Shown: in pieces, positions 56,211-64,000 of the stretch
Layout of the letters: each line of letters begins with the position of its first letter
How positions within the stretch are numbered: the first letter of the stretch is position 1
Source: Hyphomicrobiales bacterium
GTDB lineage: Bacteria; Pseudomonadota; Alphaproteobacteria; Rhizobiales; NORP267
NCBI GenBank assembly: GCA_021775855.1
Contig: JAJFGZ010000040.1
Coordinates: 89,985-153,984, forward strand
Direction: 5' to 3'
Length of the DNA: 64,000 nt
Position numbers and translations under genes: made by a program
Notes under the pieces: generated by a model
What the model saw: only the letters and a program-made list of their open reading frames with translations
Told to the model about the DNA's origin: nothing
Database searches by the model: none

Positions 56211-57227
56211 TTGGGCGTAGTAGTACAATTGAGCGACGGCAAGAAACCGGATGCATCGATCGCGCTTCTGTCGAAGCTGGTCGGCGAGGACATGAAGCGC
56301 GTCAACGCACTCATTCTCGACAAGGCGGCGTCGAACGTCAACCTGATCCCAGATCTCGCGCGGCACCTGATCGATTCCGGCGGCAAGCGACTCCGACCCA
56401 TGCTGACGCTAGCATGCGCCGATCTTTGCGGCTATCGCGGCGAATACCATATCAATCTCGCAATGGCAGTGGAGTTCATGCATACAGCCACGTTGCTCCA
56501 CGACGATGTTGTTGACGAAAGCGATTTGCGACGCGGTAAAAAGACCGCACGGATTTTGTGGGGAAATCAAGCAAGCGTTCTTGTGGGTGATTTCCTGCTT
56601 GGCCAGGCCTTCAAGATGATGGTCGAAACCGGATCGCTGGAAAGCCTGCGGATCCTCTCGGGCGCAGCTGCGGTTATCGCCGAGGGCGAAGTCTGGCAAC
56701 TCTCAACAGCGCAGAATGTCGCGACTACAGAAGATGAATATCTGAACGTTATTCGCGCCAAGACAGCAGCCCTCTTTTCTGCCGCCGCCGAAGTCGGCGC
56801 GGCCATCGCCGAACGACCGGCGGAAGAACAAACCGCTCTAAAATCTTACGGCAGCAATCTTGGTATCGCGTTTCAGCTGATTGACGACGCCCTCGACTAT
56901 TCCGGTGACCAGGCCAAGCTCGGTAAATCGGTGGGCGACGATTTCCGGGAAGGAAAGGTCACGCTGCCGGTCGTCCTGAGCTACCGGCGCGGCAACGAGG
57001 ATGAGCGCGTATTCTGGCAACGGACCATCGAAGCGGGCGACATCCGGGACGGCGACCTTGAAGAAGCAACCGCACTGATCGTCAAGCACGACGCGCTTGC
57101 CGACACGATCGAGCGGGCCGGGCATTACGGCGCGATGGCGCGGGATGCTCTGGCGTTATTCCCCGATTGCGATCACAAGACTGCGCTACTCGACGTGATC
57201 GATTTCTGTATCAGCCGTGGTTATTGA
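56211..57227 (+). CDS. ispB: Polyprenyl (octaprenyl-type) diphosphate synthase
   Basis: The 338-residue prenyltransferase makes the long side chain for ubiquinone. It has both aspartate-rich motifs: LLHDDVVDESDLRRGKKTARILWGN (first) and LIDDALDYSGDQAKLGKSVGDDFREGKVTLPV (second). The residues before the first motif (EFMHTATLLHDD) fit long-chain enzymes. The start is TTG at 56211, with AGGAGG 5 nt before it, an unusually clear case for a rare start codon. It converges with ispE, overlapping by 17 nt. Confidence 0.94.
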   Translation: MGVVVQLSDGKKPDASIALLSKLVGEDMKRVNALILDKAASNVNLIPDLARHLIDSGGKRLRPMLTLACADLCGYRGEYHINLAMAVEFMHTATLLHDDVVDESDLRRGKKTARILWGNQASVLVGDFLLGQAFKMMVETGSLESLRILSGAAAVIAEGEVWQLSTAQNVATTEDEYLNVIRAKTAALFSAAAEVGAAIAERPAEEQTALKSYGSNLGIAFQLIDDALDYSGDQAKLGKSVGDDFREGKVTLPVVLSYRRGNEDERVFWQRTIEAGDIRDGDLEEATALIVKHDALADTIERAGHYGAMARDALALFPDCDHKTALLDVIDFCISRGY

Positions 57228-58110
57228 GGCCCGAAGCCCGCGTTGCCATCACCCACCAGTCTGGATTATCGCCGCGGATTCTTGCAGCCGCCTGAGCCAG
57301 CGATTCCTTGTCCGGGAACAGGCCGAACAGGGTCGCGCCGCTCCCCGACATGCGCGCAAGCAGGCAATCCGGCTGGCAGTTCAGAAGCGCCAGCACGTCG
57401 GCGATCTCCGGCACAATCTCGATCGCTGGGGCCTGCAGATCGTTGCGGCACCCATTTAGAAATTTGACCAGGGCATGAATGTCCGAAAAATTGACGGGTA
57501 CTACTGGATCCCGGATTTCGGGAATTGCCTTCAATGCCTGGAATACCTGCGGCGTGGACAACGAAATTCCCGGATTGACCAACAGCATCGGCAGGTCGGG
57601 GATTGCCGGTGAAGGTGACAATTGATCGCCGATGCCCCTTACCCACGACGGCGTTCCCGCAACGCACATCGGCACATCGGCGCCAAGCCCGCGACCCAAT
57701 TCCTGAAGGCCGCGCGTATCGAGACCCAGTTGCCGGAAATGGTTCAACCCGTGCAGCGTCGCAGCTGCATCCGCTGAGCCCCCGCCAAGACCAGCTGCAA
57801 CCGGAATATTCTTCTCAACATCGATCCGCACACTTTTGCCGGACGGCTGGTTTTCAAAGGAAATTTTACGCGCAGCCTGAAGGACGAGATTGTCGCCGCC
57901 AGCGGATATTTTATCGGCAAACGGTCCGGTTAACTGCAGCTCGATCTCAGGGCCGTTCGCCCGAGATATCTTCAGTTGGTCGCCAAATTCGGTGAAGACC
58001 ACCAGCGAAGAAAGCTCGTGAAAACCGTCTTCCCGCTGCCCGATAATGTGCAGAAATAGATTGACCTTTGCCGGTGCATTCAAGACCAGAGTCCCGGTCG
58101 CGGCCATCAT
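57211..58110 (-). CDS. ispE: 4-(cytidine 5'-diphospho)-2-C-methyl-D-erythritol kinase
   Basis: The 299-residue GHMP kinase acts in the MEP isoprenoid pathway started by Dxs, which is encoded at about 23-25 kb. Motifs are NAPAKVNLFLHIIGQREDGFHEL, the ATP loop NIPVAAGLGGGSADAAATL, GADVPMCVAGTPSWVRGIGD, and ARMSGSGATLFGLF. It starts 11 nt after the TPR gene stop on the same strand. MEP enzymes are thus scattered across the window. Confidence 0.96.
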   Translation of the reverse strand: MMAATGTLVLNAPAKVNLFLHIIGQREDGFHELSSLVVFTEFGDQLKISRANGPEIELQLTGPFADKISAGGDNLVLQAARKISFENQPSGKSVRIDVEKNIPVAAGLGGGSADAAATLHGLNHFRQLGLDTRGLQELGRGLGADVPMCVAGTPSWVRGIGDQLSPSPAIPDLPMLLVNPGISLSTPQVFQALKAIPEIRDPVVPVNFSDIHALVKFLNGCRNDLQAPAIEIVPEIADVLALLNCQPDCLLARMSGSGATLFGLFPDKESLAQAAARIRGDNPDWWVMATRASGLNNHG

Positions 58111-58121
58111 ATATGAGCCGA

Positions 58122-59954
58122 TTAGGTGCCGTTTGCGGAAGCGTCTTCGCCCGCGGTACGTTCCAACTGGACGTCTGGCAGACCATCCGCAAGCTTGCTC
58201 TCGATCATTTCAAGTGCCTCCGGATCGGGATCAAAGACCCGCGCCTGCTCCCATTGAAACTTGGCTTCAGTCCGGCGGCCGGCGCGCCAATAGGCGTCGC
58301 CCAGATGATCATTGATGACCGCGTCGTCGGGTTTTAGATGTACCGCGCGCTCCAGTACCGTGACCGCTTCCTCGTAATCCCCGAGCTGGTAATGGGCCCA
58401 CCCGAGGCTGTCTACAATGTAGCCGTCATCGGGGCGCTGTTCGACAGCCCGGCGGATCATGTCCATGGCCCGGCTGAGATACAATCCCTGGTCAATCCAG
58501 GAATATCCGAGATAATTCAGGACTTGCGGGTTGCCGGGCGCTAACTCAAGCGCCTTGACCAGATCCGCCTCAGCGCTCGGCCAGTTTCTCAACCGCTCGT
58601 AGCTGATGCCCCGGGAATAGAGCAGCCGCCAATCATCAGGCGTAATCTCGTCGAGCTGGTTTATGGCCGAAGAAAAAACCTCAACCGCCTCGTCGTAGCG
58701 CTCGAGGGTTCGGAATATGTAGCCAAGGGACTCCAACGCCTGTTGGTTGCTGGGATCGGCAATGATCAGGTTGCGGAGTGTGTCGATTGTCTCCTCGTCC
58801 CGATCAAGCTGGCTGAGATTGAGGGCCGCCTGGATTTGAGCACCCCGCCAAAATGGGGACGATCTGGAAACCGAATTATAGCTTTCGATCGCCAGGAGGT
58901 AGTTCTCGTTCTGCTCATGGATATTGCCTAACGAGACAAGAACCTGTGGCGATTCTGGGCTGAGATGCCTGGCAAATTCAAGAAATACGATGGCCAGATC
59001 GCTGCCACTTTCCCGCGCCAGGGCCGAGCCGATGCCGTAAAGGCCCTCTGACGCACCTTCAGGCGTTGAGCGGATGATCGGGTCAGGGGTCTCGCCGCCG
59101 CGAACCTGCGCCAGCAGAGCGGATATAATCGGGTGATCAGGAATGATCGATTGATAGTCTTCGAGAATTTCAATCGCCCTGCCGGCTTCGCCGTTTCTGG
59201 CGAGAAAACGGGAATAGCCTTCGACCACACGGTATAGGCTATTGTCAGTTTCGTAAGCGGCTGTATATTGCGCCCGGGCGAGGTTGGTGCGGCCGGACAG
59301 TTCGGCGATCAACGCCGAATGGTAGGATTTGAAAAGGCTGAACCATTCCGGGCCCTCCAGATTTTCAATGGTTTCCAGAGCTTTCGCCGTGTCACCACTC
59401 CCCTGATAGCTCCAGGCGACCAACAGAGTGGAAACCATTTCGCCAATCGGGCCACGCTGGTCGGAAAGCTCAAACTGACGGCGGGCTGCCTGGAACTGGC
59501 GCGCCCGCAAGTCGATCACCCCGAGCACATATCTCGACAGGCGGTGTGAGGGATCCACCTTGACCAGACGTTCGGCCAGATCTACAGCACCTGCCAGGTT
59601 TCCGCTCGAGAGTTCGAGCAGGAATGCGCGCTCAAGGATGATATTGTTGTCTGGGTCTTCCTCGACGGCGTTGCGGTAAAATTCTGCAGCCGCCCGCGTA
59701 TCTTTTTCATACGTTGCGTGGCGTGCCGCAAGGTAATTTCCAAATAGGTTGCCATCGCCGTCATCCGACGCTGACCGGTGCAGACCGGTTCCGGATTCGG
59801 GTTGTGCTGTCACCAGTACGGCGAGCAGAATGAGGCCAACGAGGACTGCGACCGCACGTCCCAAGTCGCTCTTTAAAATTGCCCGCACGGGGTTATTGGC
59901 GAAAGAACTTTTTCTGGTCAATTCCGGCTCCTCAATTCGACGATACGCGACCAT
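58122..59954 (-). CDS. Tetratricopeptide repeat protein, membrane-anchored
   Basis: The 610-residue protein has one N-terminal membrane helix (AVAVLVGLILLAVLVTA, about residues 34-50) and then a long array of TPR units over roughly residues 70-590. The units are clearest in the last third: ALESLGYIFRTLERYDEAVEVF, VLNYLGYSWIDQGLYLSRAMDMI, YIVDSLGWAHYQLGDYEEAV and VINDHLGDAYWRAGRRTEAK. It likely scaffolds protein complexes in the periplasm or at the membrane. It precedes ispE by 11 nt and follows the ETF-QO gene by 83 nt. Confidence 0.92.
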   Translation of the reverse strand: MVAYRRIEEPELTRKSSFANNPVRAILKSDLGRAVAVLVGLILLAVLVTAQPESGTGLHRSASDDGDGNLFGNYLAARHATYEKDTRAAAEFYRNAVEEDPDNNIILERAFLLELSSGNLAGAVDLAERLVKVDPSHRLSRYVLGVIDLRARQFQAARRQFELSDQRGPIGEMVSTLLVAWSYQGSGDTAKALETIENLEGPEWFSLFKSYHSALIAELSGRTNLARAQYTAAYETDNSLYRVVEGYSRFLARNGEAGRAIEILEDYQSIIPDHPIISALLAQVRGGETPDPIIRSTPEGASEGLYGIGSALARESGSDLAIVFLEFARHLSPESPQVLVSLGNIHEQNENYLLAIESYNSVSRSSPFWRGAQIQAALNLSQLDRDEETIDTLRNLIIADPSNQQALESLGYIFRTLERYDEAVEVFSSAINQLDEITPDDWRLLYSRGISYERLRNWPSAEADLVKALELAPGNPQVLNYLGYSWIDQGLYLSRAMDMIRRAVEQRPDDGYIVDSLGWAHYQLGDYEEAVTVLERAVHLKPDDAVINDHLGDAYWRAGRRTEAKFQWEQARVFDPDPEALEMIESKLADGLPDVQLERTAGEDASANGT

Positions 59955-60037
59955 CGAAATGGTAATGTGGTGTGCTTAACGCAATCCTCCAGGCATTACA
60001 AAGCAAGAGTTGGTGAAGGATTCGTCAAAAAGAAGAC

Positions 60038-61708
60038 CTACATATTGGGATAATTCGGTCCTCCGCCGCCTTCCGGAACCGTCCAGGTAATGTTCCGGTT
60101 GGGATCCTTGATGTCGCATGTTTTGCAGTGCACGCAGTTTTGTGAATTGATCTGGAACTGTTTTTCCTCGCCATTATCCCCAACCCATTCGTAAACAGCA
60201 GCCGGACAATAGAGCCCGGACGGGCCTGCAAATTCACCCAATTCGCTCGACTTTTGTAATGCTAAATCGGCAATTTTAAGGTGAACAGGCTGCTCCTCTT
60301 CGTGGTTGGTCGACGACAGGAATACGGAAGACAGCCGGTCAAACGTGATTTTACCATCGGGTGCGGGGTATTTGATCGGTTCGAAATTCGCGGCTGGTTC
60401 CAGGGTTTGCGAATCCGGTTTGCCGTGCTTCATCGTACCGAAAAACGAAAATCCAAGTGTGTTGGTCCAGAGATCGAGGCCGGTCAGGACCAGGCCACCG
60501 AGGAAAGTACCGAATTTCGACCAGAGCGGTTTGGCGTTGCGGACCCGCCACAAGTCCTTGGCGACGGGGCTTATCTCGTAGGCCTGTTGGTACGCCTCGA
60601 GCGCGTCGTGCTGGCGGTCTTCGCCGATAGCGGCAAAGGCCGCTTCCGCTGCCATCATGCCGGTCAGCATGGCGTTATGGCTGCCCTTGATACGCGGCAG
60701 GTTGACGAACCCGGCGGCGCAACCGACCAGGGCGCCGCCCGGAAAGACCAGCTTCGGCACGGATTGATACCCGCCCTCGGTTATGACCCTAGCGCCATAG
60801 GCGATGCGCTTGCCACCCTCGAACGTTTTCCTGATGGCCGGATGGGTTTTCATTCGCTGGAATTCGTTGAAAGGCGAGAGCCATGGGTTGCGGTAATTCA
60901 GGTGGACCACGTACCCCACGGCGACCAGATTAATGTCGTAATGATAGAGGAATGCGCCGCCTCCGGTTTTATTATCGAGCGGCCAGCCAAAGGCATGCTG
61001 GACCAGGCCTGGCTTGTGTTTTTCCGGCTCGACTTCCCACAATTCCTTGATGCCAAGGCCGAATTTCGGCGGTTCGCTGTCTTTGTCGAGTTCAAATTTC
61101 GCAATCGCCTGCTGGGTTAGCGACCCGCGCGCGCCTTCCGCAAAGAACGTATATTTGCCGTGTAGTTCCATGCCGCGCATATAAGTGTCTTTCGGCTGGC
61201 CGTCCTTCCCGACACCCATATCGCCGGTGGCGACCCCTTTGACCGAGCCGTCGTCGTTGTAGACGATTTCCGCTGCTGCAAAGCCGGGGTAAATTTCGAC
61301 GCCGAGTGCTTCCGCCTGTTCGGCGAGCCAGCGGCACATATTGCCGAGGCTGACGATATAATTGCCGTGGTTGCTCATCAGGGGCGGCATCGTAAAATTC
61401 GGCAGACGCATGGCTCCGCCTTCGCTCAGATAGAGGAACCGGTCGGACTTCACCTTGGTCTCGATCGGCGCGCCGCGTTCTTTCCAATCCGGGATCAGCT
61501 TGTCGATGCCGCACGGATCGATAACCGCGCCCGAGAGGATATGCGCGCCAACTTCGGAACCCTTTTCAAGTACGGTGACGGTGATCTCGCGGCCCGCCTC
61601 TTCAGCCAGCTGCTTCAGGCGGATCGCGGCCGATAGTCCGGCCGGTCCTGCGCCTACGATCACAACGTCATATTCCATGAATTCGCGTTCGGCATTCATG
61701 TCTGTCAT
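60038..61708 (-). CDS. Electron transfer flavoprotein-ubiquinone oxidoreductase
   Basis: The 556-residue enzyme passes electrons from ETF to ubiquinone at the inner membrane. The N-terminus has the FAD motif YDVVIVGAGPAGLSAAIRLKQLA. Later segments include SGAVIDPCGIDKLIPDWKERGAP, MSNHGNYIVSLGNMCRWLA and a quinone-binding middle. The C-terminus has a 4Fe-4S ferredoxin-like region with YCPAAVYEW and NCVHCKTCDIKDP, ending GGGGPNYPNM. It would serve the acyl-CoA dehydrogenase at 27-29 kb and, if present, dimethylglycine or sarcosine oxidation after betaine demethylation. Confidence 0.97.
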   Translation of the reverse strand: MTDMNAEREFMEYDVVIVGAGPAGLSAAIRLKQLAEEAGREITVTVLEKGSEVGAHILSGAVIDPCGIDKLIPDWKERGAPIETKVKSDRFLYLSEGGAMRLPNFTMPPLMSNHGNYIVSLGNMCRWLAEQAEALGVEIYPGFAAAEIVYNDDGSVKGVATGDMGVGKDGQPKDTYMRGMELHGKYTFFAEGARGSLTQQAIAKFELDKDSEPPKFGLGIKELWEVEPEKHKPGLVQHAFGWPLDNKTGGGAFLYHYDINLVAVGYVVHLNYRNPWLSPFNEFQRMKTHPAIRKTFEGGKRIAYGARVITEGGYQSVPKLVFPGGALVGCAAGFVNLPRIKGSHNAMLTGMMAAEAAFAAIGEDRQHDALEAYQQAYEISPVAKDLWRVRNAKPLWSKFGTFLGGLVLTGLDLWTNTLGFSFFGTMKHGKPDSQTLEPAANFEPIKYPAPDGKITFDRLSSVFLSSTNHEEEQPVHLKIADLALQKSSELGEFAGPSGLYCPAAVYEWVGDNGEEKQFQINSQNCVHCKTCDIKDPNRNITWTVPEGGGGPNYPNM

Positions 61709-61832
61709 TTTATTACTGGTCCGATCCCAATTAGCCGTTTTGTCCGGCGTACAGATCGGATATTCTCATGATCCAATCCAAGACTGCAAGGCACTAGGGT
61801 CTGGTGTTGCGCAAATTTCTACCGGGACAAGT

Positions 61833-62684
61833 ATGGAAAAGTCTGAATCGACCGAGAATGCCGCTGCGGACCTTCTCGTCTATTATTCCGACCTGGGCGT
61901 CGACGAGGCGCTCGATTCAAAGCCCGTTGACCGGATCGCAACTGCGAAAGAGAAAAAACAGACCCGCACAGCACCTGCCCCGGTTAAGGAATTGGCCGCC
62001 CCTGTTTCCCGTGAAACGCCACCTCCACCGGCCCGCCCGAATGTCGCTATCCAGGCGAGCGGCGACGCGGCCATCGCAGCAGCACGCGAGGCGGCAGCTG
62101 GCGCCAAAGACCTCGACGAGCTGAACACCGCCCTTGCCGAATTTGAGGGATGCGGGTTGCGGCGCACGGCAAAAAACCTCTGTTTCGCTGACGGCAACCC
62201 GCAAGCCGGGTTAATGCTGGTCGGCGAAGCGCCGGGGCGCGACGAGGATATCCAGGGGCTTCCTTTTGTCGGCCGCGCCGGCCAGTTGCTCGATAAAATG
62301 TTGGCGGCCATCGGGTTGAACCGGGAGAGCGCCTATATCGCCAATTCGGTTTATTGGCGCCCGCCCGGAAACCGGACCCCGACACCGGCCGAGGCCGCCG
62401 TTTGCAGGCCCTTTATCGAGCGCCAGATCGAACTGGCCGACCCGGATATCCTGATGCTGCTTGGCGGGGCGGCGGCAAAATCCTTGCTGGAGACAAGCCA
62501 GGGCATCATGCGCCTCAGAGGGCGGTGGCGCACCTTCAAGGTTGGCAACAAGGAGTTTCGCACCCTCGCCACCCTGCACCCGGCCTACCTTTTGCGCCAG
62601 CCTGCGCAGAAACGGCTGGCATGGCGGGATCTGCTTGAAGTCAAATCAGCGCTTACGGAAATTTCGGACAAGGAACCCAGTTGA
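61833..62684 (+). CDS. Uracil-DNA glycosylase family protein (type 4-like)
   Basis: The 283-residue protein has a ~100-residue low-complexity N-terminal extension and a UDG-fold domain: MLVGEAPGRDEDIQGLPFVGRAGQLLDKML (motif A), ANSVYWRPPGNRTPTPAEAAVCRPFIERQ, and TLHPAYLLRQ (motif B). In classical type 4 enzymes four cysteines hold a 4Fe-4S cluster. Here two are replaced (Phe before GCGLRR and Trp in YWRPPGN). The ATG at 61833 follows GGGACAAGT. It diverges from the ETF-QO gene and its stop overlaps the moaB region. Confidence 0.88.
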   Translation: MEKSESTENAAADLLVYYSDLGVDEALDSKPVDRIATAKEKKQTRTAPAPVKELAAPVSRETPPPPARPNVAIQASGDAAIAAAREAAAGAKDLDELNTALAEFEGCGLRRTAKNLCFADGNPQAGLMLVGEAPGRDEDIQGLPFVGRAGQLLDKMLAAIGLNRESAYIANSVYWRPPGNRTPTPAEAAVCRPFIERQIELADPDILMLLGGAAAKSLLETSQGIMRLRGRWRTFKVGNKEFRTLATLHPAYLLRQPAQKRLAWRDLLEVKSALTEISDKEPS

Positions 62685-62686
62685 CC

Positions 62687-63235
62687 ATGCCCGGCATCGA
62701 CGATACCCGCGAATTCATCCCCCTCGGCATCGCCGTGCTGACGGTCTCGGATTCACGCACGCCAGAGGACGATAAATCCGGAAATACACTCGTTGCCCGG
62801 ATCGAAGCCGCCGGTCACACGCTGGCCAACCGCGCCATCTGCCCCGATAACATTGACGATATCCGAGGGAAGGTCTCGGGCTGGATCGCGGACGAAGCCA
62901 TCGACGTGGTGATCACCACGGGCGGCACCGGATTTACCGGTCGCGATGTCACACCGGAAGCGGTCGAGCCCCTTTTCGAGAAACCGATGGACGGGTTTTC
63001 AGCGATTTTTCACCGGATATCCTATGAGAAAATCGGCACCTCGACGGTCCAGTCGCGGGCGACCGGCGGGGTTGCCAACGCCACCTATATTTTCGTGCTG
63101 CCCGGCTCGCCCGGCGCCTGCAAGGATGCCTGGGACGGGATATTGGTCAATCAGCTCGATTATCGATACATGCCATGCAATTTTGTCGAAATCCTGCCGC
63201 GCCTGAACGAACATTTGCGGCGGACAAAGAGGTGA
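62687..63235 (+). CDS. moaB: Molybdenum cofactor biosynthesis protein B
   Basis: The ~182-residue protein matches MoaB/Mog: LGIAVLTVSDSRTPEDDKSGNTLVARIEAAGH, VVITTGGTGFTGRDVTPEAVEPLFEKPMDGFSAIFHRISYEKIGTSTVQSRATGGVANATYIFVLPGSPGACKDAWD carries the molybdopterin-binding TTGGTG loop and later conserved Gly/Ser. The ATG at 62687 lies 2 nt after the UDG stop; a TTG at 62681 is possible and nearer to AGGA. Confidence 0.93.
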   Translation: MPGIDDTREFIPLGIAVLTVSDSRTPEDDKSGNTLVARIEAAGHTLANRAICPDNIDDIRGKVSGWIADEAIDVVITTGGTGFTGRDVTPEAVEPLFEKPMDGFSAIFHRISYEKIGTSTVQSRATGGVANATYIFVLPGSPGACKDAWDGILVNQLDYRYMPCNFVEILPRLNEHLRRTKR

Positions 63236-63266
63236 TCCGCGCGCGCCGTCAATTTGGCCAACCCGC

Positions 63267-64000
63267 ATGAAAAACGTGGCTGGCCGGCCCGGTCTTGCGG
63301 ACTACGGCTTGCTGCTCGCCCTCGCCTTTGCCTGGGGCAGCAGCTACATGTTCATCAAGCTGGCGATCGACACCGTACCACCCATCACCCTGACGGCGGG
63401 GCGGATTTGCATCGCCGCGTTGCTGCTCCTGATCGCGGCACGTTTAGCTCGGGAAAAACTTATCGCGCAGAACGACCTCTGGCCGACCATTTTTCTGGCC
63501 GGGTTTTTCGGGAACGCCATGCCGTTCTTTCTGATTTCCTGGGGCGAAGAACAAATCGATAGCACCATCGCCGCGATTTTAATGGCGGTGATGCCGATCA
63601 CCACGGTCGTCCTGGCGCACCTCTTCACTGACGACGAGAAGCTGAACCGCTTCAAAATATTCGGCGTGATGCTGGGGCTGGTGGGTCTTGTTGTGCTGAT
63701 CGGTCCGTCGACGTTGGCCAAACTTGGCGACGATTCAGTGCGTCAGCTGGCGGTTGCGGCGGCCGCGATGTGCTACGGCGTCAACGCCCTCCTGACTAAA
63801 AAACTGGCCAGACAACCGCCGCGTATCCTGTCGGCCTGGATTTTAACTGCGTCTGCAATCATGGTGGTGCCGGCGAGTTTTCTATTTGAATCTCCTCTCC
63901 AGCTTGCTCCAACCAATCAAGCTATCTGGTCCGTCATTTCGCTCGGCTTTATCCAGACCGCGCTCGCGACTTACATTCTTGTCATCATTGTACGGCGCCA
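63267..64000 (+). CDS. EamA/DMT family transporter, N-terminal part
   Basis: The open frame runs off the right edge with about 244 residues visible. It has the repeated EamA pattern: first repeat ADYGLLLALAFAWGSSYMFIKLAI ... GRICIAALLLLIAARL, ISWGEEQIDSTIAAILMAVMPITTVVLAHLF, GLVGLVVLIG, then a second repeat start AAAAMCYGVNALLTKKLA. Such drug/metabolite transporters usually have ten helices; seven or eight are visible. The substrate is unknown. It begins 31 nt after the moaB stop. Confidence 0.9.
   Translation, partial: MKNVAGRPGLADYGLLLALAFAWGSSYMFIKLAIDTVPPITLTAGRICIAALLLLIAARLAREKLIAQNDLWPTIFLAGFFGNAMPFFLISWGEEQIDSTIAAILMAVMPITTVVLAHLFTDDEKLNRFKIFGVMLGLVGLVVLIGPSTLAKLGDDSVRQLAVAAAAMCYGVNALLTKKLARQPPRILSAWILTASAIMVVPASFLFESPLQLAPTNQAIWSVISLGFIQTALATYILVIIVRR

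Overview
The window is a gene-dense bacterial chromosome segment of about 64 kb with roughly 65 protein genes, two tRNAs and no recognisable insertion sequences, phage genes, rRNA or CRISPR arrays. Gene content and order point to an Alphaproteobacterium: pdxH / fabI / aroC, a histone-deacetylase-family gene / xseB / dxs, DUF2007 / trmN6 next to a divergent ispB, split glyQ and glyS, and a TIGR02301 protein. G+C is in the high fifties by eye. An ectoine synthase, relatives of DMSP-catabolism enzymes (DmdB-like, DmdC-like, AcuI) and an ETF-ubiquinone oxidoreductase suggest an aerobic, probably marine or halotolerant heterotroph, loosely Rhodospirillales-like. The species cannot be named from the sequence alone.

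Region 1 (1-8.5 kb) is the most distinctive part. Between a tRNA-Gln and a tRNA-Pro lies a complete corrinoid-dependent one-carbon module. It has an MttB-family methyltransferase without pyrrolysine, read rightward. Divergent from it is a tightly coupled leftward operon: corrinoid protein, DUF1638 protein, cysteine-rich MetV-like protein, MetF, a methyl-THF:corrinoid methyltransferase, and a RACo/RamA-like ferredoxin-ASKHA activator. Together they could strip a methyl group from a quaternary or tertiary amine (or a sulfonium compound), pass it through cobalamin to tetrahydrofolate, and oxidise it to methylene-THF. The 311-bp divergent intergenic region holds five successive inverted repeats, the last ending two bases before the Shine-Dalgarno of the mttB-like gene. 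Three of the proteins carry Arg/Gly-rich tails.

Region 2 (8.5-33 kb) is mixed metabolism: a solitary ectC, a metallo-beta-lactamase-fold hydrolase, a DmdB-like acyl-CoA ligase, an amidase, a class III aminotransferase, a LysE exporter, a DUF1989 protein and pdxH. Then come fabI, an NADP-dependent oxidoreductase and aroC, facing a leftward run from a DmdC-like acyl-CoA dehydrogenase through an SDR, an HDAC-family hydrolase, xseB and dxs to a methyltransferase. A rightward Sua5 / FAD oxidoreductase / GNAT group follows.

Region 3 (33-44 kb) holds hypothetical and DUF proteins, a beta carbonic anhydrase, a ygfZ / HD / tyrosine-phosphatase operon, and a leftward MFS / acuI / marR group with a palindrome just upstream of marR. 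Region 4 (44-64 kb) is largely housekeeping: ppdK, glyS and glyQ separated by a LemA-DUF2207 pair, an S49 peptidase, trmN6, ispB, ispE, a TPR protein, ETF-QO, a uracil-DNA glycosylase-like protein, moaB and the start of an EamA transporter. One methyltransferase gene at 54.2-55.0 kb looks compositionally foreign. Function calls rest on motif recognition and context; no database search was possible.
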